Assembly (NCBI RefSeq): GCF_016217785.1
Contig: NZ_JACRGA010000026.1
Span: 1 to 64,000 of the forward strand
Length of the DNA stretch: 64,000 nt
Origin: Methanobacterium sp.
Lineage (GTDB): Archaea > Methanobacteriota > Methanobacteria > Methanobacteriales > Methanobacteriaceae
Direction of reading: 5' to 3'
This document shows positions 30,857-40,976 of this stretch, one piece after another (the first letter of the stretch is position 1; the number at the start of each line of letters is the position of its first letter). The translations under genes were made by a program, and so were the position numbers. Below the pieces are notes generated by a model that was not told the DNA's origin, made no database searches, and saw only the letters and a list, made by a program, of their open reading frames with translations.

Positions 30857-31957
30857 CTAGGGAAAACGGTGGGCATTGTTTTGGAAGGACCTAAACTCAG
30901 GGGAAATCGTACTCAGAAACTTCCACTGCCTTATCATGTACTCTATCTCTCCTTTTAAATTACTTTCATAAGTATTCAACACATTACTTGGATTTACATC
31001 ACTTCCAGATGCAAATTCAGTTTTAATGGCCTCAGCTGCAGCGGAACCACTGGCCAGGGCACTGGATATTCCCTCACCCATGGGGTTTAAAAGATAGGCA
31101 GCATCCCCTGCAAAAAGAACCCGACCCTTTCCCAGATCCACCCTAAACTCAGGTGTGATGTGGGGCATTAAACCCACCTCCTCCTTTTCAAATGAATCTA
31201 TCTGTGCATTATGTTGTGATTTAAGATATGAAACGAATTTAGAATGGTAATGTTTCATGAGGGAGGCATCTTTAACCCCCACGCCCATAATCAGGTACTC
31301 ATCCTTCACATTGAACCAGGCATCGTACTGTGAAAATTGCGGATCTAAAAAGGCATGGAAAAAACCATAATCAAGATCAATACTACCTTTACAGAAGGTT
31401 TGATAAGTGATTATGTGATCCGAGGGTGATTTTAGAATATCCCTTCTTATCCTGCTGGATGCCCCATCACAGGATATTACTATCCTGGCCTTCTCATGAA
31501 AGATTTCAGGTTTTCCATTTTTTAAATCATTGCCACCCTTAACTGCAGGCATCCTGGCGAAGGTCACCCTGATATGATCTTTTTCCTCTTCACAAACTGT
31601 AGCTGAAGTGAGAGTTTGAAGGGTGCAACCAGCATATTCTGCTTTAAGGCTCATCCACTGGTCGAATAAGTTCCTCCAGATATTGTAACCTTCACTTTCA
31701 AACCGGTACTCCTTCCCATGGGCACTGTTAATTACAATTCCCTGATTAATGGGGGGATGGGAGAAAACACTCTCTGGTATTTTCCCAAATTCCTTTTCAA
31801 CCATCTGGATTGACTTTGGTATTAGAATGCCCGAGCATGACTTCTCCCGGGGTAAACTCATTTTTTCGGTTAATAAAACTTTATAACCTGATTCTCCCAA
31901 TTTTTTAGCAGCAATACAACCAGCAGGTCCTGCTCCAATAACGATAACGTCGTACAA
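30857..31957 (-). CDS. Geranylgeranyl-reductase-type FAD oxidoreductase
   Basis: 366 residues with an N-terminal FAD-binding Rossmann motif GAGPAGCIAAKKL (8-20), the PREKSCSGIL segment typical of archaeal geranylgeranyl reductases, SCDGASSRIRRDI and the second FAD contact FAGDAAYLLNPMGEGISSALASG. Members saturate the isoprenoid chains of archaeal lipids or reduce related substrates; paralogues with unknown substrates are common in methanogens. It is shorter than the main GGR (about 390-400), so it may be a paralogue. Stands alone, divergent from the MATE gene across 456 bases. Confidence 0.8.
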   Translation of the reverse strand: MYDVIVIGAGPAGCIAAKKLGESGYKVLLTEKMSLPREKSCSGILIPKSIQMVEKEFGKIPESVFSHPPINQGIVINSAHGKEYRFESEGYNIWRNLFDQWMSLKAEYAGCTLQTLTSATVCEEEKDHIRVTFARMPAVKGGNDLKNGKPEIFHEKARIVISCDGASSRIRRDILKSPSDHIITYQTFCKGSIDLDYGFFHAFLDPQFSQYDAWFNVKDEYLIMGVGVKDASLMKHYHSKFVSYLKSQHNAQIDSFEKEEVGLMPHITPEFRVDLGKGRVLFAGDAAYLLNPMGEGISSALASGSAAAEAIKTEFASGSDVNPSNVLNTYESNLKGEIEYMIRQWKFLSTISPEFRSFQNNAHRFP

Positions 31958-32413
31958 ATTTAATTTCTCCTTAAAGGATGTAATGGGTTATTCTAAGTCG
32001 GTTTGGTGATATTATATGTGATGATGTTTTTGAAATTCAAGTGTTTAAATTATTTTGAAATATAAATCATCTTAAGTAATATTTTAAGTAAGATTTTTAA
32101 AATTGATTACTGATTCAACTTATTAAAATTGATCTGATTTAAATATAAATTATGGAATTACTAGAATAATTTCAAGGGAAATCCCAACTAACACGATTTT
32201 ATCCACAGGACCACAAAGATATATATCTGTATCTACAATTTAATATTGTTGAATCTAATTTTACCTATTCCAGCTAAATAACTTGAATAGTAACTCCTGT
32301 TATCTAAATTGCATCTTTAATTGGAGTTAAATTAATTTAAATGAGTTAATAGGTTTTTAAAATCTTAAAACCTCTTAGTCGAATGTTTTTAGAGTATTAA
32401 AACGGAGAAAAAG
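31958..32413. other. 456-base divergent spacer
   Basis: AT-rich, between the divergent reductase and MATE genes. I see no ORF with a ribosome binding site and no RNA gene; TATA-like sequences are too many to assign. Confidence 0.5.
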
Positions 32414-33796
32414 ATGAATACTAATACGGAAAGTTCCAAAGACGTGGATCAGCGTATCTCCATGGTCACTGGAGAACCTAAAAAAGCCATCAGGGTACTG
32501 GCAGTGCCAATGATCATTTCTATGCTTCTGATCATGGCCTACAACCTGGCAGACAGTATATGGGTTGCTGGTCTAGGGCCAAATGCCCTTGCTGCGTTAG
32601 GTTTCATTAACCCCCTCTTCATGATAGTTATTGGGTTGGGTAATGGTCTGGGGGCGGGGGCTACATCATTAATCGCCAGATGCATAGGCGCTAACAACAA
32701 AAAAGGTGCAGATAATGCAGCAATGCATTCTATACTCATCACAATAGCAGTATCGGCCGTGGCAACAGTTATACTATTACTATTCTTACCCAACATCCTC
32801 CTGGTGATGGGTGCTGGTGTTACACTGAGCCTGGCCATAGAGTACGGTCAGATAGTGTTTGGAGGACTGATCTTCCTGATCTTCTCCAGTGTAGCCTCGG
32901 GTATACTCCGAGCAGAGGGGGATGTGAATCGTCCCATGTACGCCATGGCAGCAACATCCATCCTGAACATAATCCTGGACCCCATATTCATATATTACTT
33001 CGGATGGGGAGTTAGTGGAGCTGCCTGGGCCACCGTACTTTCCAGTACCATTGCCTGCATATTCATGATCTACTGGCTACTTATAAAAAGAGACACTTAT
33101 GTTTCTTTCGCGAAAAAAGACTTCAAAGCAAGCTGGAATGTGGTGAAAAACATTTTACTGGTGGCTTTACCTGCCAGTGTTGAGACACTGGTCATGTCTG
33201 TCCTTGGAATAGTTTTAAACATTATCCTGGTGATAACTGGGGGAGCAGAGGCAGTGGCAGTCTACACCGCCGGCTGGAGGGTGGTGATGATGGCTATGAT
33301 ACCACCAATTGGAATTGGAACCGCAGCCATTACCGTGGCCGGGGCAGCATACGGAGCTCGGAAATATGAAAACCTTTCCATAGCATTGAGCTACTCAGCC
33401 AAGTTAGGAGTGGGAATCGCAGTAGTGACAGGCATACTATCCTATGTATTTGCCGGGAACATAGCCAGCATATTCACCTACTCCCCGGAAAGCGCATTCA
33501 TGGCACCATCCATAGCAGCCTTCTTACAGGTGATGTTCCTGTTTTACCTCACTGTTCCGCTGGGAATCACTGCCAGCTCCATCTTCCAGGCCATGGGTAA
33601 GGGAGTAACCTCCCTCATCCTGACGGTAATCAGAGAAGTGTTGTTTGTCGCCTTTTTCGCTTACTTATTTGCCTTCACACTGGGTTTCGGATCCCCTGGT
33701 GTCTGGTGGGGAATAGTAGTAGGAGGAGGACTGGGATGTGCAGTAGCCTATATCTGGGCTACCATATACATAAGACGCCTTAGAAAGAATTATTAA
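32414..33796 (+). CDS. MATE family efflux transporter
   Basis: 460 residues and twelve hydrophobic segments of the multidrug and toxin extrusion family, which exports cationic drugs or metabolites using a sodium or proton gradient. PKKAIRVLAVPMIISMLLIMAYNLADSIWVAGLGPNALAALGF is the conserved first domain, repeated in weaker form in the second half (PASVETLVMSVLGIVLN). The ATG at 32414 follows ACGGAGAAAAAG. A T-rich stretch (33803-33815) behind the stop probably ends the transcript. No regulator gene is adjacent. Confidence 0.9.
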   Translation: MNTNTESSKDVDQRISMVTGEPKKAIRVLAVPMIISMLLIMAYNLADSIWVAGLGPNALAALGFINPLFMIVIGLGNGLGAGATSLIARCIGANNKKGADNAAMHSILITIAVSAVATVILLLFLPNILLVMGAGVTLSLAIEYGQIVFGGLIFLIFSSVASGILRAEGDVNRPMYAMAATSILNIILDPIFIYYFGWGVSGAAWATVLSSTIACIFMIYWLLIKRDTYVSFAKKDFKASWNVVKNILLVALPASVETLVMSVLGIVLNIILVITGGAEAVAVYTAGWRVVMMAMIPPIGIGTAAITVAGAAYGARKYENLSIALSYSAKLGVGIAVVTGILSYVFAGNIASIFTYSPESAFMAPSIAAFLQVMFLFYLTVPLGITASSIFQAMGKGVTSLILTVIREVLFVAFFAYLFAFTLGFGSPGVWWGIVVGGGLGCAVAYIWATIYIRRLRKNY

Positions 33797-34176
33797 ATTC
33801 TTTTTTTTATTTTAAGCATCTCATTTTGAATTATAAAAAGACTAACTAATATACTAATATAAAATATTCCAAATAATCCTTTTCATCTGTTTTAGCGTGG
33901 TAGGCTAAGCCATTTTAATCTTAAAAAGGCCATAAAAGCTCTATTTGTAATAAACGCGTGGAGGATGTTATAAACAATTAAATTAGTATCCATAATGATT
34001 TATGTTATGTCGTAATATTAATGTTTAGAATATGTTTTTGTCCGTTAACATACCAAGACCTTCAATACAATTTCACCAAAACCTTTTTTAATATCTTTAA
34101 AGGTTTTAAACTATTTTTCATCATTAACGGATAGAAAAAGAGAATTATTCTATTAATTGTAAAAGGAGGTGAAAAC
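33797..34176. other. 380-base spacer before the adhesin gene
   Basis: AT-rich. A T tract at the left end serves as terminator for the MATE gene. No gene or repeat I can support; the adhesin promoter must lie in it, ahead of the AAAGGAGGTGA at 34162-34172. Confidence 0.5.
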
Positions 34177-35832
34177 ATGGACAGACAGCATATAATCCCT
34201 ATTATTTTGTTTATTTTTGGCTTTTTGATATCTATACAAGCTGTATCTGCAGCGGAGATAATTATTGGTCCCACCGATAGTATCCAGACTGCAATTGACA
34301 CTGCTAATCCTCAAGATACAATCATTCTCAACACCGGAACCTACAACGAAAGCACTATCCACGTAAATAAAGAATTAACACTGAAAAGTGTCACAGACAA
34401 CCCGGATGATGTAATCATCGATGCTCAACAGAATGGCAGAGTAATTGAAGTACTATCAGGAGCTAACAATGTAAAACTACAGGGTTTAACCATTACCAAT
34501 GGTTACTTTGACGGAACATGGAACGGAGATGGGGCGGGTATTTCCAACAAAGGTGGAACACTAACCCAACCTACCCAGGTAAACAACTGTAAACTCACCA
34601 ACAACAACGCCACTGGTGAGGGTGGAGCTATCTACAATGAGGGTGTTTTGACCATCACTAACTGTACACTCACCAACAACACAGCAGATGGCAATGGTGG
34701 TGGAATATCCAACCGAGGTAATTTGACCATTACAGGTAGTGTCATTCAGCAGAACACCGCTCCTTCTATGGGTGGGGGAATATATAACTTGGATGCCATG
34801 ATCATTACCAGTAGTACCATCCAACAAAACAAGGCTAGTGGTGGTGGGGGAATACTCAATGATGGAGAGTTAACCATTACTGACAGTACCATCCAACAAA
34901 ATCAAGGTGATAATGGTGGGGGAATTGACAACTTTGATACTCTAACCATTACTGGTAGCGTTATTGGGCAGAACACAGCCCCTTATGGTGGGGGAATAGC
35001 CAACTGGAATACTTTAACCATTACTGGTAGTACCATCCAGGAGAATAGCGCAGAATTTTCTGGAGGAGGACTACATAACCTTCAAGGCACGGCAACCATC
35101 ACCGATACTACCTTCCAGCTGAACAACGCAGGTAGTGGTGGTGGAATATGCAACTGGGATACCTTAACCATTACCAGTAGCACCATCAAGCAAAACAACG
35201 CCACTAATGGTGGAGGAATCTTCAATGATCATCTGCAAGATGTTTATGGGGTGGTGGCTGCGAATTTTAACCGAATCGTTGCCAACACACCTAATGCCAT
35301 ACAGAGTGATAGTGGTACTGTGAATGCGGAGTATAACTGGTGGGGTTCTAACAACCCAAATTTCCCCGCTCTAATCACCGGAGATGTGGATTACATTTCA
35401 TGGTTGGTCATGACTTACAGTGCCAATCCAACGGTAATCTCCCAGGGTGGACTATCTATCCTTACTGCGGATTTCAGATATGATTCTAATGGGATATTTC
35501 ACGATCCTGCAGACGGACACTTGCCTGATGAAACACCGGTGACCTTCACTACTAATCTGGGTAATGTGGGTAGTAAATCAATAGTTACGGGAACCATCAA
35601 TGGAATAGCAACTGCAATACTGCGTGGAAACGAAGCAGCAGGTGAAGCTTTGACCTCAGCCATCCTTGACTACCAAACTTTAACTGCTACCGTAACCATT
35701 ACTCCAACCACTGCAGCCAGTTCAACTGAAAAAACCATCGGAATGCAAAGCACGGGAATACCACTCGCAGGAATAGGGCTAGCCATCCTATTAGTAACTG
35801 CCGGGTTAATACTACCCAAAAGAAAACAATAA
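34177..35832 (+). CDS. Adhesin-like surface protein with beta-helix repeats
   Basis: 551 residues. The signal peptide is about 1-24 (cut after AVSA). Residues 25-110 are a pectate-lyase-like start (IQTAIDTANPQDTIILNTGTYNES), and 110-385 contain about a dozen repeats of the form LTITGSTIQQNTA.GGGI.N, a right-handed parallel beta helix. Residues 400-510 look like a beta-sandwich (Big-type) domain with TPVTFTTNLGNVGSKS. The C terminus is a membrane anchor plus basic tail (AGIGLAILLVTAGLILPKRKQ). Such proteins are abundant in Methanobacteriales and are thought to mediate attachment. ATG is preceded by AAAGGAGGTGAAAAC. Confidence 0.85.
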   Translation: MDRQHIIPIILFIFGFLISIQAVSAAEIIIGPTDSIQTAIDTANPQDTIILNTGTYNESTIHVNKELTLKSVTDNPDDVIIDAQQNGRVIEVLSGANNVKLQGLTITNGYFDGTWNGDGAGISNKGGTLTQPTQVNNCKLTNNNATGEGGAIYNEGVLTITNCTLTNNTADGNGGGISNRGNLTITGSVIQQNTAPSMGGGIYNLDAMIITSSTIQQNKASGGGGILNDGELTITDSTIQQNQGDNGGGIDNFDTLTITGSVIGQNTAPYGGGIANWNTLTITGSTIQENSAEFSGGGLHNLQGTATITDTTFQLNNAGSGGGICNWDTLTITSSTIKQNNATNGGGIFNDHLQDVYGVVAANFNRIVANTPNAIQSDSGTVNAEYNWWGSNNPNFPALITGDVDYISWLVMTYSANPTVISQGGLSILTADFRYDSNGIFHDPADGHLPDETPVTFTTNLGNVGSKSIVTGTINGIATAILRGNEAAGEALTSAILDYQTLTATVTITPTTAASSTEKTIGMQSTGIPLAGIGLAILLVTAGLILPKRKQ

Positions 35833-35870
35833 AGGGAGTTAAAAACTCTCTTTTCTCCATTTTTTTATTT
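35833..35870 (+). terminator. Hairpin and T tract after the adhesin gene
   Basis: agggagtt (35833-35840) pairs with aactctct (35844-35851) with one G-T pair; a T-rich tract follows to about 35875. A plausible terminator. The remaining bases to 36052 hold nothing recognisable. Confidence 0.6.
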
Positions 35871-36052
35871 CTTTACATAAAATAGTTAAAATAAATCATT
35901 TCTTGGAAAGGAGGCCCCCGGTGATGATCTTCAATTCTAGTGAAATTCAATGCCTTTTAATGTTTTTAACTCGAATAAATCTTATTTATCTAATTAGACT
36001 ATTTGGGGATTTCACTGGATCTCCGGTGAATTGGACTTGTTCTTTCTTGTTT

Positions 36053-37291
36053 TCAGGCACGTGATCTCCGTGAGAAACGGTCACTAATGGACAGGAAAGC
36101 ATCAAAAAGAGGCACTAAGACTGCTTTACCAATCTTCACCCGGTACTGGAATCCTACTCCTCCCAATTCCTTGGAAACATCCTCTAAAAGTGTGGGAATT
36201 TCAAGTTTCTGGGGGCAGGCCCTCACACACTTTCCGCAGCCGTTACAGAGTCCTGCATGGGATTCATTGCCGCTGAAAACACCACCCAGGCGTGTTAAAT
36301 ATGTGAATGATGTTCCCTTAGTTTTGAACATGTACTTGTGGTTGTAGATCTCAAAACATGACGGAATATCAACTCCCACCGGGCAAGGCATGCAGTAACC
36401 ACAGGAAGTGCAGTCAATTTTCATAAGATCCCGGTAAACCTGTTTAACTTCGTTGTAAAGTTTTAATTCATCTTCAGTGAGACTGCCTGGCAGGGTTTCT
36501 TCTGCCACCTGGATATTCTCTTTAACCTGGCTTAATTCACCCATCCCGGAAATCACACAGGTCACTTCCGGATGATCAAGTACCCATCTTAAAGCCCAAT
36601 CTGCCGGGCTCCGCTGAACAGGTGCACTATCCCATATCTTCTGGGCTTCTTCTGGCACGTTCGCCAGGATACCTCCTTTTAATGGTTCCATAATAAACAC
36701 GGCAATCCCCTGGGAATGTGCGTATTCTACTCCTTCGGTCCCGGCCTGGGTTTTCTCATCCAGATAGTTGTACTGGATTAAACAGGCATCCCATGGGTAG
36801 GCATCCGCAATACCTTTAAAAGCATCGCTGTTATCGTGGAAGGAGAATCCTATATTATGGATCTTACCCTCTTTTTTCATCTTTTCTAAAAATTCCAGGA
36901 CACCCAGCTCTTTAAGTCTTTCGAAACTACCTTTCCCCAGGCTGTGGATTAAGTAATAGTCAATATGGTCAGTTTGAAGTTTGTCCAGCTGGGTTTCCAG
37001 GTACTTTTCCATGTCTTCATATTTTTTTATAGACCAGGATGGCATCTTGGTGCAGAGCATAACCCTTTCCCGGTACCCGTCCTTGAGTATTTCCCCTAAA
37101 AATGATTCACTGGCTCCACCATGGTATGGGAATGCGGTGTCAATGAAGTTCACACCATGGTCTATTGCATAATATATCTGTTTTTTGGCATTTTCTTTGT
37201 CAATCGTCCCGTTTTTGGTGGGCAGGCGCATGGCTCCGAAGCCCAGTGCCGAAATTTCATCACCATTTTTCTCATTTTTCCTGTACTGCAT
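36053..37291 (-). CDS. Iron-sulfur aldo/keto reductase
   Basis: 412 residues. An aldo/keto reductase barrel (1-270) with catalytic Asp51, Tyr56 (FIDTAFPYHGGASE) and Lys82 (CTKMPSW) is followed by a ferredoxin-like part with two Cys sets: CTSCGYCMPCPVGVDIPSC and CNGCGKCVRACPQKLEIP. This is the predicted Fe-S oxidoreductase type common in anaerobes, which probably couples carbonyl reduction to ferredoxin; the substrate is unknown. It lies 59 bases behind a TetR regulator on the same strand, with an operator-like sequence in the spacer. Confidence 0.88.
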   Translation of the reverse strand: MQYRKNEKNGDEISALGFGAMRLPTKNGTIDKENAKKQIYYAIDHGVNFIDTAFPYHGGASESFLGEILKDGYRERVMLCTKMPSWSIKKYEDMEKYLETQLDKLQTDHIDYYLIHSLGKGSFERLKELGVLEFLEKMKKEGKIHNIGFSFHDNSDAFKGIADAYPWDACLIQYNYLDEKTQAGTEGVEYAHSQGIAVFIMEPLKGGILANVPEEAQKIWDSAPVQRSPADWALRWVLDHPEVTCVISGMGELSQVKENIQVAEETLPGSLTEDELKLYNEVKQVYRDLMKIDCTSCGYCMPCPVGVDIPSCFEIYNHKYMFKTKGTSFTYLTRLGGVFSGNESHAGLCNGCGKCVRACPQKLEIPTLLEDVSKELGGVGFQYRVKIGKAVLVPLFDAFLSISDRFSRRSRA

Positions 37292-37311
37292 TTTATATAC
37301 CTCGTATAGAT

Positions 37312-37324
37312 TGACCTGTCAGTC
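37312..37324 (-). promoter_or_regulatory. TetR operator-like site before the aldo/keto reductase
   Basis: tgacctgtcagtc here reads GACTGACAGGTCA on the minus strand, and agrees with the 37939-37951 site (GACTGATTAGTCA) at 10 of 13 positions. It lies 21 bases before the reductase start codon. Confidence 0.45.
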
Positions 37325-37350
37325 GAATAGTTTCATATAAAAATATTTAC

Positions 37351-37911
37351 TCACCGTGATATTCCATCCCAGAATAGTTCAAAGGAAAGATCTACATTCT
37401 CCTGGTTCATTTTTCCCGGGTTTTTCTCAAAGTGCATTATGGTATTGAGTACATTACCCCAGAAATAATCCATCAGAAGTTCGTCGTACATTTCCTTGAT
37501 TTTGCCATCTTCAAATCCTTTTTTATAAACTTCAAGGAGTTCCACAAATTTTTCCTCAATTCTTCCCTTGGTAAAAGCTGTAATATAGGGAGAACAGTGG
37601 AAAGTCATTATAAAATTGAATTTATAATGGTCTTTAATCCCCAAACACACAAATTTCAACCATAATGATTTAACATTTTCCTTAAACGGTTTACTGTTAT
37701 CATAATCTCTGTGTACTGCCTCCAGTATACTTTCCTTGGTGTAGATATAAAGACGATCTATGAGTTCTTCCTTGCTTTTGAAGTAGTGGAAAAGTGTCCC
37801 AGTGGCTACTCCTGCAGTTCTGGCAATTTCTGCAGTGGAAGTCCCGTGAAAACCCCTTTCCACAAACAGTTTAAGGGAGGTGTCCAGTATTTTCTGTTCT
37901 TTTTCGTTCAA
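37351..37911 (-). CDS. TetR family transcriptional regulator
   Basis: 186 residues. The N-terminal helix-turn-helix (KLFVERGFHGTSTAEIARTAGVATGTLFHYFKSKEELIDRLY) is a typical TetR DNA-binding domain; the C-terminal ligand domain is not assignable. It precedes the aldo/keto reductase in the same direction, and palindromes resembling one another lie upstream of both genes, so it most likely represses this two-gene unit. Confidence 0.9.
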   Translation of the reverse strand: MNEKEQKILDTSLKLFVERGFHGTSTAEIARTAGVATGTLFHYFKSKEELIDRLYIYTKESILEAVHRDYDNSKPFKENVKSLWLKFVCLGIKDHYKFNFIMTFHCSPYITAFTKGRIEEKFVELLEVYKKGFEDGKIKEMYDELLMDYFWGNVLNTIMHFEKNPGKMNQENVDLSFELFWDGISR

Positions 37912-37923
37912 TTTCTTAACATC

Positions 37924-37957
37924 CTAAACTAATTATTAGACTGATTAGTCAGTTTAG
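37924..37957 (-). promoter_or_regulatory. Nested palindrome upstream of tetR
   Basis: An inner dyad gactgattagtc (37939-37950) lies within an outer inverted repeat ctaaact (37924-37930)/agtttag (37951-37957). It ends 13 bases before the tetR start, where autorepression sites of TetR regulators lie. The rest of the gap to 38288 shows no gene. Confidence 0.55.
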
Positions 37958-38288
37958 TATTTATACTTTTCTTATCCCTCAATGTGTATTCCTCAAATTC
38001 ACCTATTATCCAGAATTAGCAAACTATACCAATTTAATAAAATACATCTATATTTGGATGAAATAATATTGTTGGTTAACTCATAAATAACCAAAGCAGC
38101 TTTGGTCTTGATTTAAATATAAAATCCAATTTCTGGTTTGGAAGTTAAATCATAGGATTAAATTAAATTTAAACGGCATTAGTTAAATATAAAAGACTGT
38201 GGAGATGAAAATGCCCACCATTAATCTCATAACTTTCAATTCTCAAGGATGGTCCTGGGAGAATTTCTAATTACACAAGGTGATTTTC

Positions 38289-38930
38289 TTGCTTTTTAGA
38301 GATGATTTAATCCTGGAAATATCAGATAAAAACTTCAATAAAAATGAATTTGTTGAAAGGGCCATTAATGACTCTAAAATTAGGGATGAGCTAGTTCAAT
38401 TGATGTTGACGCACCGTAAAATAATGGTTTACCACCATTCTTACAATGTGATTTCACAGGCTAGTCAGATGAGACCAGAACTGTTTTATCAGTACTGGGA
38501 GGATTTTGCAGTGCTTTTAGATCACCCCAACTCTTATCACCGCGATTTTGCCCTTATCATTCTGGCCAATTTAACCCCCGCAGATAAAGAAAACAAGTTC
38601 TTAAATTTATTCAATCGTTATTTCAGCCATATAAATGATGAAAAGTTCATGACCGCCCGGAAGTGCATTCAAAACACGGCAAAAATTCTGGAAAGTAAAG
38701 GTGAACTAACCGGAGATATAATTGATATCCTTCTGGATGTGGATAATCGGTGTGATTTCCCTCTAAAACAAAAAGCACTCTTAAAATCAGATGTTATAGA
38801 ACTTTTCATTAATTTCTACAGGCAAATAAATGATAAGGAAGGGGTAAATGAATTTGTGAAATATGAATTGGGCAGTATCAGCCCCAAAACCCGGAAAATG
38901 GCCAAAAAATTCATGGAAAAATATGGTTAA
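38289..38930 (+). CDS. HEAT-like helical repeat protein
   Basis: 213 residues, all-helical by eye, with repeating paired helices (QYWEDFAVLLDHPNSYHRDFALIILANL, then LNLFNRYFSHINDEKFMTARKCIQNTAKIL), which suggests HEAT/ARM-type repeats used for protein binding. The TTG at 38289 fits the AGGTGA at 38278-38283 better than the GTG at 38280, which overlaps it. No function can be assigned. It lies 105 bases upstream of the AI-2E family permease on the same strand. Confidence 0.7.
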   Translation: MLFRDDLILEISDKNFNKNEFVERAINDSKIRDELVQLMLTHRKIMVYHHSYNVISQASQMRPELFYQYWEDFAVLLDHPNSYHRDFALIILANLTPADKENKFLNLFNRYFSHINDEKFMTARKCIQNTAKILESKGELTGDIIDILLDVDNRCDFPLKQKALLKSDVIELFINFYRQINDKEGVNEFVKYELGSISPKTRKMAKKFMEKYG

Positions 38931-39035
38931 AAGGATTAAGAAAATGGAACCCCCTGTGAAAGGTGGGGATTTGACATTAAAACTATTAATCGGAAAGTTT
39001 AGAAAATGAACAACTCAACTTACAGGTGCAACTAA

Positions 39036-40094
39036 ATGATTTCACATATTAAAAAAATGTCCTCATCAACCATATTCCCACTCTTACTACTTCTGACCAT
39101 TTTATCCCTGGTAGTTTTATCCCCCATCATAACCATGGTGATCTTTGGGGCTATTTTAGCCTACTACGTACGTTTCATCTCCCAGAAAATCAAACCTTAC
39201 GTTAAATATGATACCCTGGCTATTTTCTTAGGAATGATCCTCCTGACCATCCCTATTGCTATACTCCTGTACTTTACCATCACCCAGATTTTAGGTATTT
39301 CCAGTTTACTCTTGGGATCTGTTCAGCAGGCCACTGCAGGAAACTCCACCATGGATCTTAGCCACATCAATGGTGCAGTGGAAAAACTGGGCCTTTCACC
39401 GGCTATTACCCAAAACATTGTCGATGCCATAAAATCAGGGATCCTGCAACTCTTATCGGCCATAACCAATTCATTAATCACTATGGTCAGTTCTATCCCT
39501 GCTTTAGCTGCTCAAATCCTCATATTGATTTTTTCAATCTTTTATTTTGCCAGAGACGGGGATAAAATAGTTCAATACATAAAAGACGTGGTTCCAGATA
39601 AGGATAAAAGTTTTTACAGGGAAGTCCTGGAGGGTGCTGATGATGTCCTAAAAAGCATCATAGTGGGTAACATCATCCCTGCCGCCATACTGGGAATCCT
39701 CTCAGGAGTGGTTTACTACTTCCTGGGTTATCCTTACGTGATTCTGTTAGCCATAGTAAGTGGAATTGCAATGTTCATACCTATAATAGGGCCATGGATT
39801 GTTTACGGGGTTATTGGGCTTTTCAGCATCCTCACTGGAAACACAGTTCAGGGTGTGCTGGTGATTTTCTTCGGCTGGATAATTGAAACCACCACAGACT
39901 TCTACATCCGCCCCCGGATTTCAGTCCAGTACTCGGAGGTCCATCCGCTGGTCTTCCTCCTGGGATTCATCTACGGTGCAGTTACCATGGGCATTCCAGG
40001 CCTCTTTATAGGACCATTGATACTGGGAATAACCTATGCCGCCTATAAAGTTTACAGGCAGGAACGAGTAAAATCAAAACAGACACAAGATTAA
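39036..40094 (+). CDS. AI-2E family (UPF0118) membrane transporter
   Basis: 352 residues with about seven or eight membrane helices. The large extracellular/soluble segment (residues 85-150) and the conserved PAAILGILSGVVYYFLGYPY, IPIIGPWIVYG and the final FIGPLILGITYAAYKVYRQE are typical of this family, whose members are proposed exporters of signalling molecules or Na+/Li+-H+ antiporters. The ATG at 39036 has only a poor upstream purine tract (ACAGGTGCAACTAA). Substrate unknown. Confidence 0.85.
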   Translation: MISHIKKMSSSTIFPLLLLLTILSLVVLSPIITMVIFGAILAYYVRFISQKIKPYVKYDTLAIFLGMILLTIPIAILLYFTITQILGISSLLLGSVQQATAGNSTMDLSHINGAVEKLGLSPAITQNIVDAIKSGILQLLSAITNSLITMVSSIPALAAQILILIFSIFYFARDGDKIVQYIKDVVPDKDKSFYREVLEGADDVLKSIIVGNIIPAAILGILSGVVYYFLGYPYVILLAIVSGIAMFIPIIGPWIVYGVIGLFSILTGNTVQGVLVIFFGWIIETTTDFYIRPRISVQYSEVHPLVFLLGFIYGAVTMGIPGLFIGPLILGITYAAYKVYRQERVKSKQTQD

Positions 40095-40177
40095 AGGTAA
40101 AATCAAGATATGATCTCAAGATTAAAGTGAAATCAAAAGGGCGTAATGATTAAAATCAGGGCCTAATTTCAAGTCTG

Positions 40178-40828
40178 GTGATTAAAATAGCAGAAAAAAG
40201 AAACACACTCATCTTCATACTTTTTGCACTGACCCTCTTCTACAGTTATTTCCTGATGGAAGCTGATCAAACATTACTTTACCTGTTCCTATTAATCTTT
40301 CTGGCCTATAGTTTCATCTCCTTGATTGTTTCACGTAAATATGGTGCCGAAATCAAAGGATGGCCCAGTATAATAAAAGAAAGGGATTACACCTCCTTTG
40401 CCCTGGCTATTCCCCAGGCAGGTCTCATGGTGGCAGCAGTAATCACCCTCTACACTGGAATTTACAGTATAATTCTCTTATTAATTGGATTTATATTAAT
40501 GTTAATGGGAATGGGCTTCAACTTAATGGTTAGGAAAGAGTTAGGTAAAAATTGGGTGCCACTTTCCAAAACAACCGACAAACAGGAACTGGTAATCACT
40601 GGTATTTACTCTAAAGTCCGCCATCCATTCTACCTATCCATTTTCATACTGTTTTCAGGAGTTGCCATCATTTCCTTGAATTGGTATGGGTTCTTGTTTT
40701 TCGTTTTATTCATATTAGGGTTGGTAATTCGGATAAAAAAGGAAGAAAAAGAATTAATAATCAAATTTGGTGATGAATACTGGGATTACATGCAAAAAAC
40801 ACCCCGGTTAATTCCAAAAATATTATGA
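40178..40828 (+). CDS. Isoprenylcysteine carboxyl methyltransferase (ICMT)-like membrane protein
   Basis: 216 residues with five or six membrane segments. The C-terminal motif GIYSKVRHPFYLSIFILFSG (about 147-166) with KKEEKELIIKFGDEYWDYMQKTPRLIP is the S-adenosylmethionine-binding signature of the ICMT/phospholipid methyltransferase family. In archaea the acceptor is unknown; membrane lipids or prenylated molecules are candidates. The GTG at 40178 is a tentative start: the GGTG of the site overlaps it. Confidence 0.8.
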   Translation: MIKIAEKRNTLIFILFALTLFYSYFLMEADQTLLYLFLLIFLAYSFISLIVSRKYGAEIKGWPSIIKERDYTSFALAIPQAGLMVAAVITLYTGIYSIILLLIGFILMLMGMGFNLMVRKELGKNWVPLSKTTDKQELVITGIYSKVRHPFYLSIFILFSGVAIISLNWYGFLFFVLFILGLVIRIKKEEKELIIKFGDEYWDYMQKTPRLIPKIL

Positions 40829-40976
40829 GTAGTGGTTAGAGGAGATGGATTTTTGTTGGGGGCGGTAACATCACCAGAACGTAAACATTTTTGGGTTAAA
40901 AAATTTGGTTAAAATTTTTTGGTTAAAATGTAACATTTTATTGGTTTTAACGGGCAAATTAATAACAGGGATACCC

